Origin: Echinarachnius parma
Taxonomy: Eukaryota > Echinodermata > Echinoidea > Clypeasteroida > Echinarachniidae
DNA length: 64,000 nucleotides
Direction of reading: 5' to 3'
Assembly (NCBI GenBank): GCA_037951105.1
Contig: JBAMJV010003958.1
Span: 1-64,000, forward strand
Shown in pieces: positions 34,958-48,200 of this stretch (the stretch's first letter is position 1; every line of letters begins with the position of its first letter). The translations under genes and the position numbers were made by a program. The notes under the pieces are model-generated. The model saw only the letters and a list, made by a program, of their open reading frames with translations, was not told the DNA's origin and did not search any database.

Positions 34958-35970
34958 TATATTTCAAAATCAGCTCTGGCCCACTAGCCCAGGGCCACCA
35001 AAAACTCTATACTGCCCAATTTTACTTGCCCAACAGGGCAACTAAGATGAATAGACTTTTTAAAGGGGTAGTACAGTTTTGCATAACAATAGCCCTCTAA
35101 ACTTGTTTTCCATCGAACTCTATGCATATTTACGTCTTTAAAAAAAAAATGTTGGGGCTCTTTAGCTTAATTGCCCTAATCCTCCATGTATATTTTACAC
35201 TGCCTTGCATACATTAGTTTCTGCTATATCATGCACAAATTTGGCAAGTTTTCTGGTTGCCAGGAGTTACCTTTATTAATGGGATATGCAATGAATTTTA
35301 ATATATATGTTTAGTTAAGCGGTTTACTGGAACAGTCCAAGAGAGATATTGCACGAAAATATATCTGATCACACAAGAAAAATTACTTAAAAATAATTAC
35401 CTCAAATTCGGTGGGAAATTATAATTTTGTTCACGAATATAAGAAAATCACATGAGGGACTAATAAGTTATTTTAATTTTCTATGATCAACTCATTTAAT
35501 TGTGACCATGTCAATACAAATTCTTCTTTTAACTGAAGAAATAAGTTGAGTCTAGGACATTGTCAATGTCGAACTCTCCCTTCTTGGGAACATTCTTGCA
35601 CAGTCTTTGATAATATAAAAGAAATGAGTCTAGAACACTGCCCAAATCAAATTCCTCTTTCAAGTGAAGAATGAGAGGACTCTATGAAATCCAGATAAAT
35701 TCTTCTATTTCAACTGAAGAAATAAGTTAAGTCTAGGAAAGCTTCCACGTCGAACTCTCCCTTCTCGAAATAAGTTGAGCCAACGACATTGTCCAGACCG
35801 AATTCTACTTCCGGCTGAAGACATATATGTGGGGTTTAGAACGATGTCCTGATCAAATTCTTCTTTTGACTGAAGAATATGAGGATTGTATACCATTCAA
35901 ATTCAATTCTGCTTCTCTTGACTGAAGAATACGAGGATTTTTATAACATTAAAATTCAATTCTTCTTCTT
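34958..35970 (-). repeat. POLRMT 3' flank with decayed copies of the terminal exon
   Basis: At least five further copies of the last 40-90 bp of the terminal POLRMT exon (35512-35600, 35640-35690, 35697-35760, 35775-35830, 35850-35935). Hallmarks are 'ctgaagaaataagttgagtc' and 'gtcgaactctcccttct'. All are degenerate. 34958-35500 shows nothing apart from a MITE end at 35056-35085. Confidence 0.75.
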
Positions 35971-36081
35971 TCAACTGAAGAAGTAGGTGGAGTCTAGGAC
36001 ATTGTCCAGGTCAAACTCTCCCTTCTTGGGAACATTGGTGACGTAGTCTTCGACGGTCTCCATGTTCCTGTGTCCACGCTT
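35971..36081 (-). repeat. Near-intact tandem copy of the POLRMT terminal exon
   Basis: It is a 114-bp-offset duplicate of 36085-36195, starting right after the real stop. It is open from [14 protein letters not shown] to [14 protein letters not shown] and its own TGA. Nine coding differences from the real exon: seven synonymous, two conservative (Ile to Val, Asp to Glu). A CACAG|G acceptor-like site ending at 36068 is in phase with the preceding exon's donor. Confidence 0.85.
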
Positions 36082-36084
36082 CTT

Positions 36085-36220
36085 TTAACTGAAGAAATAA
36101 GTTGAGTCTAGGACATTGTCCAGGTCGAAGTCTCCCTTCTTGGGAACATTGGTGACGTAGTCTTCGATGGTCTCCATGTTCCTGTGGCCCCGCTTCAGCT
36201 TCAGCGTTTCCTCCATCTTC
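36085..36220 (-). CDS. POLRMT: POLRMT terminal exon
   Basis: [20 protein letters not shown], then [14 protein letters not shown] and TAA at 36085-36087. Acceptor 'actacacag'. The final STYFFS is typical of metazoan POLRMT. Confidence 0.97.
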
Positions 36221-39200
36221 CTGTGTAGTAGAAATAAAAGAAAAGACAGAGAGAAAATTATCAGATAATCATTTGATGAAACATAATTTCTTGACTAATT
36301 TCTGACTAATAATATGTTTTGGACATGTGAATAGCATGAACCCCACAAAGATACCCACCCAACACATACTCCACAACGGTAGAATACAGGGGAACCGACC
36401 AAGAAGAAGACCAGCCAAAAAGGGGACAGATTGCGTAAAAGAGGACTGTGCTACTAGACGCATTAATTCTCTAACTCAAGCCAAAAGATTAACAGAAGAC
36501 AGGAAGATGTGGCAAGTCGTCATGTAACAAAAGCCATCGCACATCCAGGCAATAGTGTGGACGGCATAAGTCAAAAGTATGTCAATATGATTTGTAGATA
36601 CCAGGGTAAATATTCAATAACTTGTTAGAACATTTTATCGAGCCCTTCCTTTTTTATGGCCAATTCAATTCACTGTCTAGTAACTTTGTTCCACCTAACT
36701 TAAAATAAGTTGAGAATTCCAAAATAAAGATTGTCTGAAATATTGCTTGGAAACATTTCCGACCACTTTCTCTTCATGGCAAAACCAATTTGCTGCCTAA
36801 TAATTTTGCTCCCATCGTGCAAAAATCTAATCAAGGAAAATTATACTGTATCTTTTTGTACAAGAGGGCAACATTAATACATTTGTTGAAACTATGATGC
36901 AGAAACTATGTAGGCTTGTAAATTGTACTTACAGTTGTCCATACTTGTCGACCATGAAGTCGGCCAGATTGTCCAGGATGGGTTCCTTGTGAAGCTTGAC
37001 AAACTGATTCCTGCAGATCTGCATTTTAAAAAGGAAGGTGGAAAATATCAACCTTTATTACTAACATCACAAAATGAAAGCATCTACAAAAGGAAAGAGA
37101 ATATCATTCCTTCTAAAAAAAAATCAGGTAAACAAAGATTGTCCAGGATTGGTTGCCTTTGAAGCTTGACAAACGGATTCCTGCAGATCTGCATTGGGAA
37201 TGGATGACATGTAAAAAAACATCTTTAATTACCAGCTTCACTAAATGAAAGCAATTGACAAAGGAACGAGAATATTATTCCTCTAAATAACTGGTGTAAA
37301 CAAACATTGTGTACAGGATTGGTTCCTTGTGAAGTTCGACACACTGATTGATTTAGGTGGTGTCATGTAGATGAGGCACCTTTTCATTTTCTTGAGTTTA
37401 TTTTCTTTATTTACATGATGGGACTACTGCCGGTTTATGTTCGTTTGGTCTACACCTCATTTGGTCTACTACCTGATGGCTTTAATTTAAATTTCCTTAA
37501 GTCAAAACTTAATCCATAATCCCAAACCTAACCCTAATCCACACCCCTAACCCTAATCATAATCCCTAATTATAATCCTAAGCCCCCAAATTTATAACCT
37601 TCTAGTAGACCAAATGGCTGTAGACCAATCGGCAAGTTACCCTACTGCCTATATTTGAGTTTGGCTATAGTCTCGCCATGATATTGGCTATTGCAGATCT
37701 GTCTCTGAAATACCCACTCAGTCAAACCTGTGTATAGTGACCACCAAAGGGATACAAGAAAAGCAGCCACTGTAGACAGGTTACCTCTGTAGACAGGTTA
37801 CATCACATTGTTTCTCATTTTGGTGGCCACTATACCAAGGGTCTCTGCTACACACAGGTTAGGCTGTAATAAGAATGAGCAAGCAAGCCCCAAAATAAAC
37901 AAATATTTCAACAACCAACTAACATAAATGTTTCCTCACCTGGTTCATGACATTGACAGAACTGGCATGGGTCCAGAAGCAATCGTGCACAGAAGCAAAT
38001 GTTATACCAGCCCTGAGTGAAAAGAAAGCAAACAAATTAAATAGAATGATCCTGAATATCAAAGAAAGGAATAGCAAAAAAACAAACATAAAATTGGCCT
38101 TTTTCCTGGACATGTAGAGCATTTTTTCAGGACCTCACAACAAAAATGAGATAAAACACCCATGATTATATTATCCTTTCAGATTTTTAGCATGATTATC
38201 CCTGAAGCAACCTCAATTTTTCAAATCAGATGTAATTGTGTTTTGTGAAAGGGACTGTCTCTAAGAGTAGACTGAGGTGAGCATCATGTGAGTCAAGTCC
38301 ATGAAGTGAATTAAGGTTGGTGGAAAAGTTTTTTCAACTTCATCATTATTTGATTGTTTATACATTATATAAACATATTACCAAATGTAAGACTGAATTG
38401 GAAGAGTATTTTTTTCAGAATGGTTCAAACTTGTTACCTCTGAGAGTAGAGTGAGGTGAGCATCATGTGCGTCGAGTCCAGGGAGTGAATGAAGTTTGGC
38501 GGGAAGGCATTCTTCTGCTTCATCGTGTCTGGCCGCCTGTGATAAAGAAAATCATGAGGAGTGTCTCTGTAAACCCTACTATTTATTACCATGGCAACAT
38601 TGTGTTGTAACTTTCTGATTGGATTCAATTGGTTGGAAACTCATCTATCAGAAATCAAGATGACTTTGAAGAATATGAGAATAAGATTTAATGACGTACT
38701 ACAGTCAAACTTGTGTAAAGTGACCAACCAGAAAAACGGCCTCCGTAGACAGGTTCCATAACATTGTTATCCACTTCAAGGGATCACTTTTTGTGACTGC
38801 TACAGGCAGGTTGGCTGCTACCGACAGGTGGCCTTTAAGACTGGTTTGACTGTACAAGATATAGTATTATACTCAACAATAAAGTGATAAGAAGAACTTC
38901 TAGTTGTGAGGATTTTACATATAAAATATGCCGGACAAGTCACAAAACTGAGTGGTACACCAGATGAAGTCACTCACAGGCTTTACATTGCGCCCTCCTT
39001 GGGAGATCGTTTTGAGGGTTCTCTTGTGGTAAGGTTGTATGACGGTAGAGTTAGATGGAGAGAATGGGTGGGGGGGGGGGAGATATTTGTTAATACTCAC
39101 TCAGCCTGACTGTGCCTCTCTTCATGGTAGACATTGCGCCCCCCTTGGGAGATCATTTTGAGTGTCCTCTTGTGGTAAGGTTGGATGATCGGAAGACCCA

Positions 39201-42200
39201 GGGGTGTGACCCACTCGACAGTCTCCCCTGCCTTGGAGATCAGCCATGCACTTTCTGTCAAATAGTCCTGTCGTATAAAACAAATACAACATTAATATCA
39301 AGAAATAGGGAGAAAAACATAACTTGTTTCTCTAATCAGATTCTGGAAGACTTTGAATTTCAGTTATCCTGCAGCAAAATATATCTGAGATTCAAGTTAT
39401 CTATTAAATCCTACCAACCAGATCCCCCATCTTTCTCAAAATGAACATGACCGACTTTAAAAGAAGATTTGCTGTAGAAAACTCTATTGTTGTTTATAGA
39501 CATCATAAAATCTCTTTTCAATGTTTACAGATATCTTCCAACTAACCTGAATCTCTCTGGTCTTTGTGAACATCTTCCTGAGGCTCTGGAAGACCTTGAG
39601 TGTCAGGTATCCTGCAGCAAACCACTTCTGATCCGTTGTCAGATCTTCCTCATCCCTAAGCTGCTTCAGAATTTGCCGTCGTCCACCGTAAGATGTCACT
39701 CCATACACAACTGTCATCACCGTTTGTTTCACAACCTGCAGAGGACAAGGTTAATTCATTTAAATTCAAGAAAGTTTCTCATAAACAAAGCCATCTTTCT
39801 AAACTGGACTTTGATATCAGTTAGATCGTCTGTTGTATCTTTGGGAACTTCTTCCCTTGAAGCTGCTTCAGATTTTGTTGTTGGCCTCCGTAGGATCTCA
39901 CTCCATACACAACCGTCAAGGCAAAATTAATTTCAATTCACAAAAGCTTCTCCTAAACAAAGAACTGTACTATCTAACCTGGACTTAGAAATCACGTTAG
40001 ATTGCATGTTGTTTCACTGTGAACATCTTCCTAAAGCTCTGGAACACCTTTAGTGTCGGGTATCCCACATCAAACCCCACCTCTGATCCATTGTAAGATA
40101 TTCCTTGCCTCAAAGCTAGTTGAAACTTGTCCACTTTTGTCAAGTAAAAATGTCAAATCATTTTAATCAAGATTGACTTTGAATACTGTTCCATACACAA
40201 AGTCTTGATATTTATTTTGTCTATTTCAACATAATGGACGTGGACATGGTGTGGCAAGATTGGTAGAGCGCGCGCTTTCCGATCTCGAGATCCCAAGTTC
40301 GAACCCAGCTCATTCCGTTTGTCCTTTAGCAAGACAATTAATCCACATTGCTGCTCTCTACCCAGGAGTATAAATGGGTACTTGGTTGGGTGTTAATTAG
40401 CTTTCAGCGCCCGTTGGGCAGCTGGGCTAGTATGCGCAAGATAATTGTGCGGGTTTGACCTGTACCTGATGACCAAGGGTAATAATAATGCGCTTAGAAA
40501 CATTGTATTAAGCGCTATACAAATGTAATATATTATTATTATTATTATAATCAAAGACTAGGAGCAACCATACTCACATTTCTCTTGACGTGACCCTCCA
40601 GCGCCTGAGCGATCTTGTTCCCTTTGGCCGCATCTTTGGCCCTCATCTCCTCTACCTACAAGGATTAACAGAAATAGAGTAGCCTCGGTTTAATGGGGTA
40701 ACATTTAACCCTATCTTAACTGGGCTATTTGAGACCAGGTTTTTACTGGGGGGGGGGTCAATTTGACCCCCCCCTAACATCTCGGAGACCGATCGTCCGA
40801 TTCACGCAAAATTTTGCATGGAGGTACATTGAAGTGTTAGCGACGCGTTCATGTTTTCGTTTAATCGATCCAATGTTAAATATGCAAATTATATGCATAT
40901 TAATTAGCGAAAAATGCAAATTTTATGCAAAAATCCTCTTTTTGTCTGTAAATCACTAAATATTGCTCAGAATATGCTGATTTTGTACATGAATATTCTC
41001 TATGACTTAATTAACAGGTTTTCAATTTTTTTTTTTTTTTTAATGTGTTTCTTTGTTTTTGGAATTTCTTATGTATTTCTTTGTTTTTTAGACTTACGTT
41101 TTTTATTGTTTTTTCCAATGGAAATAATTATTGACCATTATCCAACCATTTTTAGCCCCAAATTACATAATTGCAGTGATTAGAATGAAAAATAATGAAG
41201 ATTTTGTCTTTTCTAGGAAAAAAATCAATTTCCATAGGATTTGTACACAAATCACAAAATTTAGCGATTTTTGGGCCGACGCTCACTTACAAAAGGTCAC
41301 GTGACTTTAGAACGGTACACCCGGTCGTCGCAAATTTGGTCTCAAAAGTTGCGCAAGACTTCAATGAAAAAACTCAGGAAGTCACGCGGCAATATCTGCG
41401 CGCGTTGCGGAATTATCGCGCAAAAAGTCGAGGGGGGGGGTCAAATTGACCCCCCCCCCCAGTTAAGATAGGGTTAAAGGTACAAAGCATCTTTGGCCCT
41501 CATCTCTTCTACCTACAAGGATTAACAGAAATAGAGTAGCCTCGGTTTAATGGGGTAACATTTAAAGGTACAAAGCATCTTTGGCCCTCATCTCTTCTAC
41601 CTACAAGGATTAACAGAAATAGGAGTAGCCTCAGTTTAATAATGGGGTAACATTTAGAGGGTACAAATGTTAAAGGGGTAGGATTTGACTGAACATTTAT
41701 GTTCTATAGGAAATGTTTACTACTTAAAGGGTACCACCACCCACAAATAATATTCTTATTAAAGAAAGGTAACATCTTTAGTATTCCATTCCATCAACAA
41801 GTTCACCCAAATATGTTTCCAGAAAAAAAAAAAAAAATTTGAAACGCATCACCACTCTAAAGCATGCGTTCATGCGGTCTGAATTGCGAAGTCTGCGATG
41901 TGTGCGGTGAATTGCGATGTGTACGAATCGCCCGGGAATCTATTGTCTACAAACGTACGCAAATGGTGGGCCCGTATGGAACCAGGAAATAGCAGTGGTT
42001 CCGTAAGTGGTGGAAATTAATTGCTTTGTTTATGAATTCCACAACCCTTTGAAAAATGTTGGGTATCTATTTGATATCACAAAACGGTACCAAAACATAT
42101 AATAATGTGTTGTTCTTTGCCTGGTGGTCCCCTTTAATCTTATGCACTTGATAAAGGGGTAACGGTCTTGCAAAAGTGGAGACTACTGTAATATAAATAT

Positions 42201-45200
42201 TAAATGAGAACTTCATTAGTATGATGATTTTGTTACATAAGTCTCAGATCGAGACTGCAACAAACTTGGGACTTTAAGAGGCATGAGATTGATATTGGTT
42301 TTGTAAGGGAAATGAGTACAGTGCTTGTACAGCAAATGGCAGATACAGATGTTCATCTTACCATTTGAGCCACATCGCTGTACACATCCCGAGGATTAGT
42401 GTACGGATGGAGATTTCCAATTTGCAGAAACTAGCAACCGAAAGCCTTGCGGTAATATTCATCATCTTTTACTGATTGTGTAGAAATGCAAATGTACTGT
42501 AAAAGACAGATACTGATGTTGTTTATCTTACCATTTGCCTTCATAGCGAGGTAATTTTCAGCATCTGTTGATATTGTTTGTATTCAAATGAAGGTTTAAA
42601 GTGCAATGTTAGAAGTAAATGACAGATATATAGATGTCAATATTACCATTTGAGCCACACCGCTGTACACATCCTGAGGAATATCGTAGGGGTGGAGGTT
42701 GACTTGCTGAGCTCCGATCAGGTCTCGCCCAAGGGCTGCATAGTGCTGCAGACCATTACATGAACCATCCTAGAAATATTTAATAAAAGGTAATTAAAGC
42801 TAGGATATTAATTAAATGAATGGAATAGAGCAGACTGGACTATTCTTTTTGTTGTTGATATCATAGGGTTGGAGGTCGACTAGCTGAGCTCCGATCAGGT
42901 CTCGCCCAAGGGCTGCATAGTGCTGCAGACCATTACATGAACCATCCTAGAAACATAAAAGTAAAAGGTACTTCCTCACAAATATTAATTTATTAAAGCT
43001 AGGATATTAATCAAATGAATAGAATAGAGCCGACTGGACTATTTTTTTAAATGTTGATATCATAGGGTTGGAGGTCGACTAGCTGAGCTCCGATCAGGTC
43101 TCGCCCAAGGGCTGCATAGTGCTGAAGACCATTACACGAACCATCCTGTCAACGTAAAACAAACAAGACATTTCCTCATGAATATCGACTAATTAAAGCT
43201 AGAATTAGTTAATGGATGGACTAAAAATGAGTGGACTATCATAATAGATGTTGAAATCGTAGGGGTGTTGAAGTCTTAGCAATGGAGGTTGACTTGCTGA
43301 ACTCCGATCAAGTCTCGCCCAAGGGCTGCATAGTGCTGCAGACCATTACACGAACCATCCTAGAATACAAAATTATTTTGAAATTAACTAGATGGATCTT
43401 CGACAGGGATGTCTCCGCCATTGCACAAATTGTATATCAATCCCAAATTAACTTGCACTTAATGAATTCTTTTAATTCAAGTCAACTTGTTCTTGAGATT
43501 GCAAGTTATTTTTTGAGCCTTGTGACCTGTTTCCTCTGACATTTTGCCACTGACATTTTTACCCGACACCCACAAATCAACCTGTCAAAATGAGACAAGT
43601 GGCATTTTAAAATAACTTTCAGGAAAAATTTCAACTACTGTTTGACAACCATAAGCAATTTTTAGCTCAGCACTTGGTATTTTTGCTGACGATTAAGGCA
43701 ACCATCCTGTACAAATCAAGCAAATTCATTTTGAGTTAATGTTTTCCGCCTGCTGACATGAATGCTATACATGGGACTAACCTGGTGGATTGGTAGATGA
43801 CTGACATACTGCTCTGGGTTCCCTGATCGCAGTGCCTTTGTAACTTCAATACATGATGCTAGAGTCTGCCACGGTTCGTCCGATTCCTGCCACCATTTGT
43901 TACCCTGGAAAAGGAAGGTAACAAAAATAATATAATTAAAATAACAATTAGATAATAATAAATAAATAATAGCTTGCATTTATATAAATAGCGCTTAAAA
44001 ACAGGGTTTCTAAGGGCAAATTACACTTATTACCCATGGACATCAGGTACAGTTCAAGCCCACACAATGATATTGCATACTTTCTCAACTACCCGGGGAG
44101 CATACTAGACATACATGTATGCTGCCAACTGATAACTATTAATTTACAACCAGTTACCAACATTAAAGACAACTAGATGGATCTTCGATTGCGCGCAATC
44201 GAAAATTATGCCTCCGCTATCACGCGATTTTAATATCAAGCCCAAATTAACATGCACTAATTTAATTTTTTTAAATATTTTTCATATATTTTGAGTCCTG
44301 TGACCTTGACCATATGACCCTAATCTTTGATGGCTCCCTAAAAAACATTCAGGTACCAAGTTTGATTGAAATCTGACATTTAGTTCTTGAGATTTTGGCA
44401 TTACAAGCTTTTTTGCATAAAAATGAGTCCTGTGACCTTGACCTCAACCTCATGACCCAAACATTTTATGGCTACGTTGACTCTTTATGATACATTCAGG
44501 TACCGAGTTTGATTGAAATCTGACATTCAGTTCTTGAAATTTTGCCATTACAAGCCATTTTCGCATACATATTGAGTCCTGTGACCTTGACCTTTGACCG
44601 CATGACCCCCCAAATCTAATCAGATCAGTGGCACCCCGATATGTACACTCATACCAAGTTTGAAATTGATCTGTCAACCGGTTCTTGAGATATCGCAAGA
44701 ACAAGGCTTTTTTACACATACATTGAGTCCTGTGACCTTGACCTTTGACCTCATGAACCCCAAAATCTAATCAGATCATTGCCACCCCAATATCTACACT
44801 AATACCAAGTTTGAATTTAATCCGTCAACCAGTTCTTGAGATATCGCGAGAACGAGGCATTTTTGTATATATATTGAGTCCTGTGACCTTCACCTTTGAC
44901 CTCATGACCCCTAAAATCTAATCAGATCATTGTCACCCCAATATGTACACTCATACCAAGTTTGAAATTGATCCGTCAACTGGTTCTTGAGATATCGCGA
45001 GAACGAAAACGGGACGTACGGACGGACGGACGGACGGACGGACGGACGGACAACCCGAAAACATAATGCCTCCGGCCACTTCGTTGGCGGAGGCATACAA
45101 ATTACCATTGTTCAACAATGAGCCCTACTTTCATTAACACAGAATATATCATTACAACGAAAAATATAAACTTGATATCACATTTATTGTGATTAAAACA

Positions 45201-48200
45201 AAATAAGACTGTGGACAAATCTGCTCAATCAGTCTTTACAAACTACATTCAAAGTTTCATCATTTATTGTAGTTACTCAAAGTACTATATTGTGAAATTA
45301 ACAATTAAAAAAGTACAAATTCAACTAAATATTTACAAGATGAGTATAACAATGGTGGTGGAACTAAAAGAAAATATTTACATGAAGCTGATAACGATCA
45401 AATAATAGAGTGACTTACATCTAGCGGTTTATCTGCAGAGTCAGCTATCTGAGGCATGAGTTCATTGGCGTAAGAAAGCCTGTCATCAACAGAGCACCTG
45501 GAAGAGATATACAAAAAGGAAAATAAATATAACATACTGTATTATACATAATTCAATCTGGTCATGAACCAAGTCAGGATTAATAAACAACATTTCTCTC
45601 TACATGGGGCATGTATGATAATATTTGTCAGGTACTTTTTGTGAAAAATTGCGTACAAATGAATGTGAAAATTTGTGCGCGAACTCTGATGCCCCTTTTT
45701 TAATCGATTTAAATTAAAGGGTTTTGAAAACCGGACCAAATTGATAGAATACATTGAGCAATCTCAAAACGAAAACATGTTCATTTTGCTACAGAATATT
45801 TGGAATAAACTGGTATTAGAATCATGATAAACATCAGTGTATTTCTTTCCAAAATGTTGCGTTAAAAGTTGTGTGCGCGAACTTCGATGCTCCATCATAC
45901 GTTCTTTTTTAGAAATTAACTGTCTGAATTCCACATCAATGTAGCTTGTGTAGAAAGTATTTTGTAGGTTATGCAGCAATTGGATTAATAAGATTTAATT
46001 ACCTTTTCTTGTGTCCCGTGAGGTTGACGAGATGAATTTTCAGCCATCTGAATCCCTCCTCACCAAGCGGCCTCCCCTTCGCAAATTTGAGAAGACTCCG
46101 CGTGACATCGTTGCCAAAGTGGTTGAAGTGCGGTGGGCATGGGTAGACGCGACCTCGGAAGTCCATGTTATGAGGGAACCACATGATTTCATCTCGGAAC
46201 TGTATCAGGAAAAAAAGTGATTACTTCAAGCAGAGCGAAACTGACCAGAAATATATGATATAAATGAAAATTAACAAATAAATTAAGGCTTCCCCGGAAT
46301 TTGAATCCGAGACCCCCATGACCCATTTGATCAATTTGCAGTGGGCAAGGATAGACAAACTGTCAAAGTCCATGTTATGTGGTAACCACATGATTTCATC
46401 TCGGAACTGTATAATGAAAAAAACAATCCAATAAACAATGACACATTTTATCAATTTGTAGTGGAAATGGACAGACATGCTCTATGAAAGTCTGTATTGC
46501 ATAAATTTGAAGCAAACAAATATGGGGAAACTAAATTATTTTATCTCGGAACTGTACTGGCAAAAAGGGAACATAAAATGATAAATTTTTATCAATTTGG
46601 ATTATGCATGGATACATATGACCTAAAAGTTCCTATGATATATGGAAACCACAGGATTTTATCTTGAAACTGTACCAAGAATAAGCCACATACAATGCCC
46701 CATTGAATCAATTTGAATGGATAAATGTGATAAATGCGCATTATAAATATGGCATCATCATCATCATCATTTAATCGGACCATACCTTGTTAGCTATGGA
46801 CAGCTTGTACAGCATGTCCATCCTGAGCGAGTGCATTTCAGCCTGCATCTTGCGTGCTGCCGCCCTCTCTCGATGGATCTGTGCCAACTCCTCTCTCGTC
46901 ACTTCACTGCAAAACGAAGAACAGAAGAACAGAAGAACAATGTATGCATAACTTTGATCGAGGAGTTTGGTTGCAAAAAATGCAATATCACAATTTTTCT
47001 AATAAAAAGATTTTTGCTTTTCTGGTCCCTCGCATCCCTACATTACTTTTGTTATTTTCATCATCATTGAACAATATTTATCATTCATACTTAAAACGGA
47101 ACTGATGCTCCTCAAATAGAAAGAAAGAAATTCTTACTCTACACAAAACAATTATCCAGGGAAACACTTTTGAAGACACCATAGCACAGCTTACCTAGTT
47201 ATCCTCGGAGGGTGTGGACATGCTGACGATGACTGTGGGATGTCAAGCCCTTTGCTCCCACCATTCCTGAACACAGATATCACTGTGTCCAGCACCTGAT
47301 TGAAAAAGAGAGGAGATAGCAGTGAACAACAAAATTATGAATGCATAACATATTCAACTACTTCTCACCTGAAACCTCTAAAGATTTGTTTACCATTTGA
47401 AAACTTTTATAAAAAGAGCAATACAATCAATCCCCCTCATTTCTTTTTCCGCACATTATCTTTGCCAAACAAACCTGTTTGCCTGCAAAATTATTAGAGA
47501 CTATTTTGTGAGCAAGGGCAAATAAACTGATCTAAACAATGTTTTTGTACATGTGATGACATAAACGGTACCCTGGGGTACCAGACGAAAATCCGCCATT
47601 TTGTTTAATTATTTATTTAATTTTTAGGGCTGTACTGTGGGTATAGCGTGCATACAATCGCGCGCTGCACTGCATGCACAACGCAATAGCTGCGGTACGG
47701 TTGGACGCAAGATGGCGCTACACAATGCGGTACCCCGGGGTACCGCGTGTGTCATCATGTACCAGACACAACCCAATGTGTCACCCCACTCTCATCCTGA
47801 TTAGGATTGGGTTGTTGCTCGTAAGTATCTGTTTCTATGGTGAAATAGATACATGGTTGGTTTGCGGTAAATGGTATGGCTTCATTGACTCCCTAAGATA
47901 TATTCATGTACCAACTTTGATTAAAATCTGACATTAAGTTCTTGAGATCTAATCAGATCATTGTTACCCCAACATGTACAATCATACCAAGTTTGAAATT
48001 GATCCATTAACCGGTTCTTGAGATATCGTGAGAACAATGCCTCAGGCCACTTCGTTGGCCGAGGCATAAAAATGCAAGTACTTTCGAATTTAACATCAAG
48101 AACATGAAATCTCCTAAATAATAGAAAATATTAATGATTTAAATAAACATTTTATATCTTTTAAAATAACTTATACAAACATTTGTCAAAGAAACTAACA

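Noticed and set aside
39487-39930. Plus-strand 147-residue frame
   Set aside because: Antisense shadow of POLRMT visible exon 22 and its echo.
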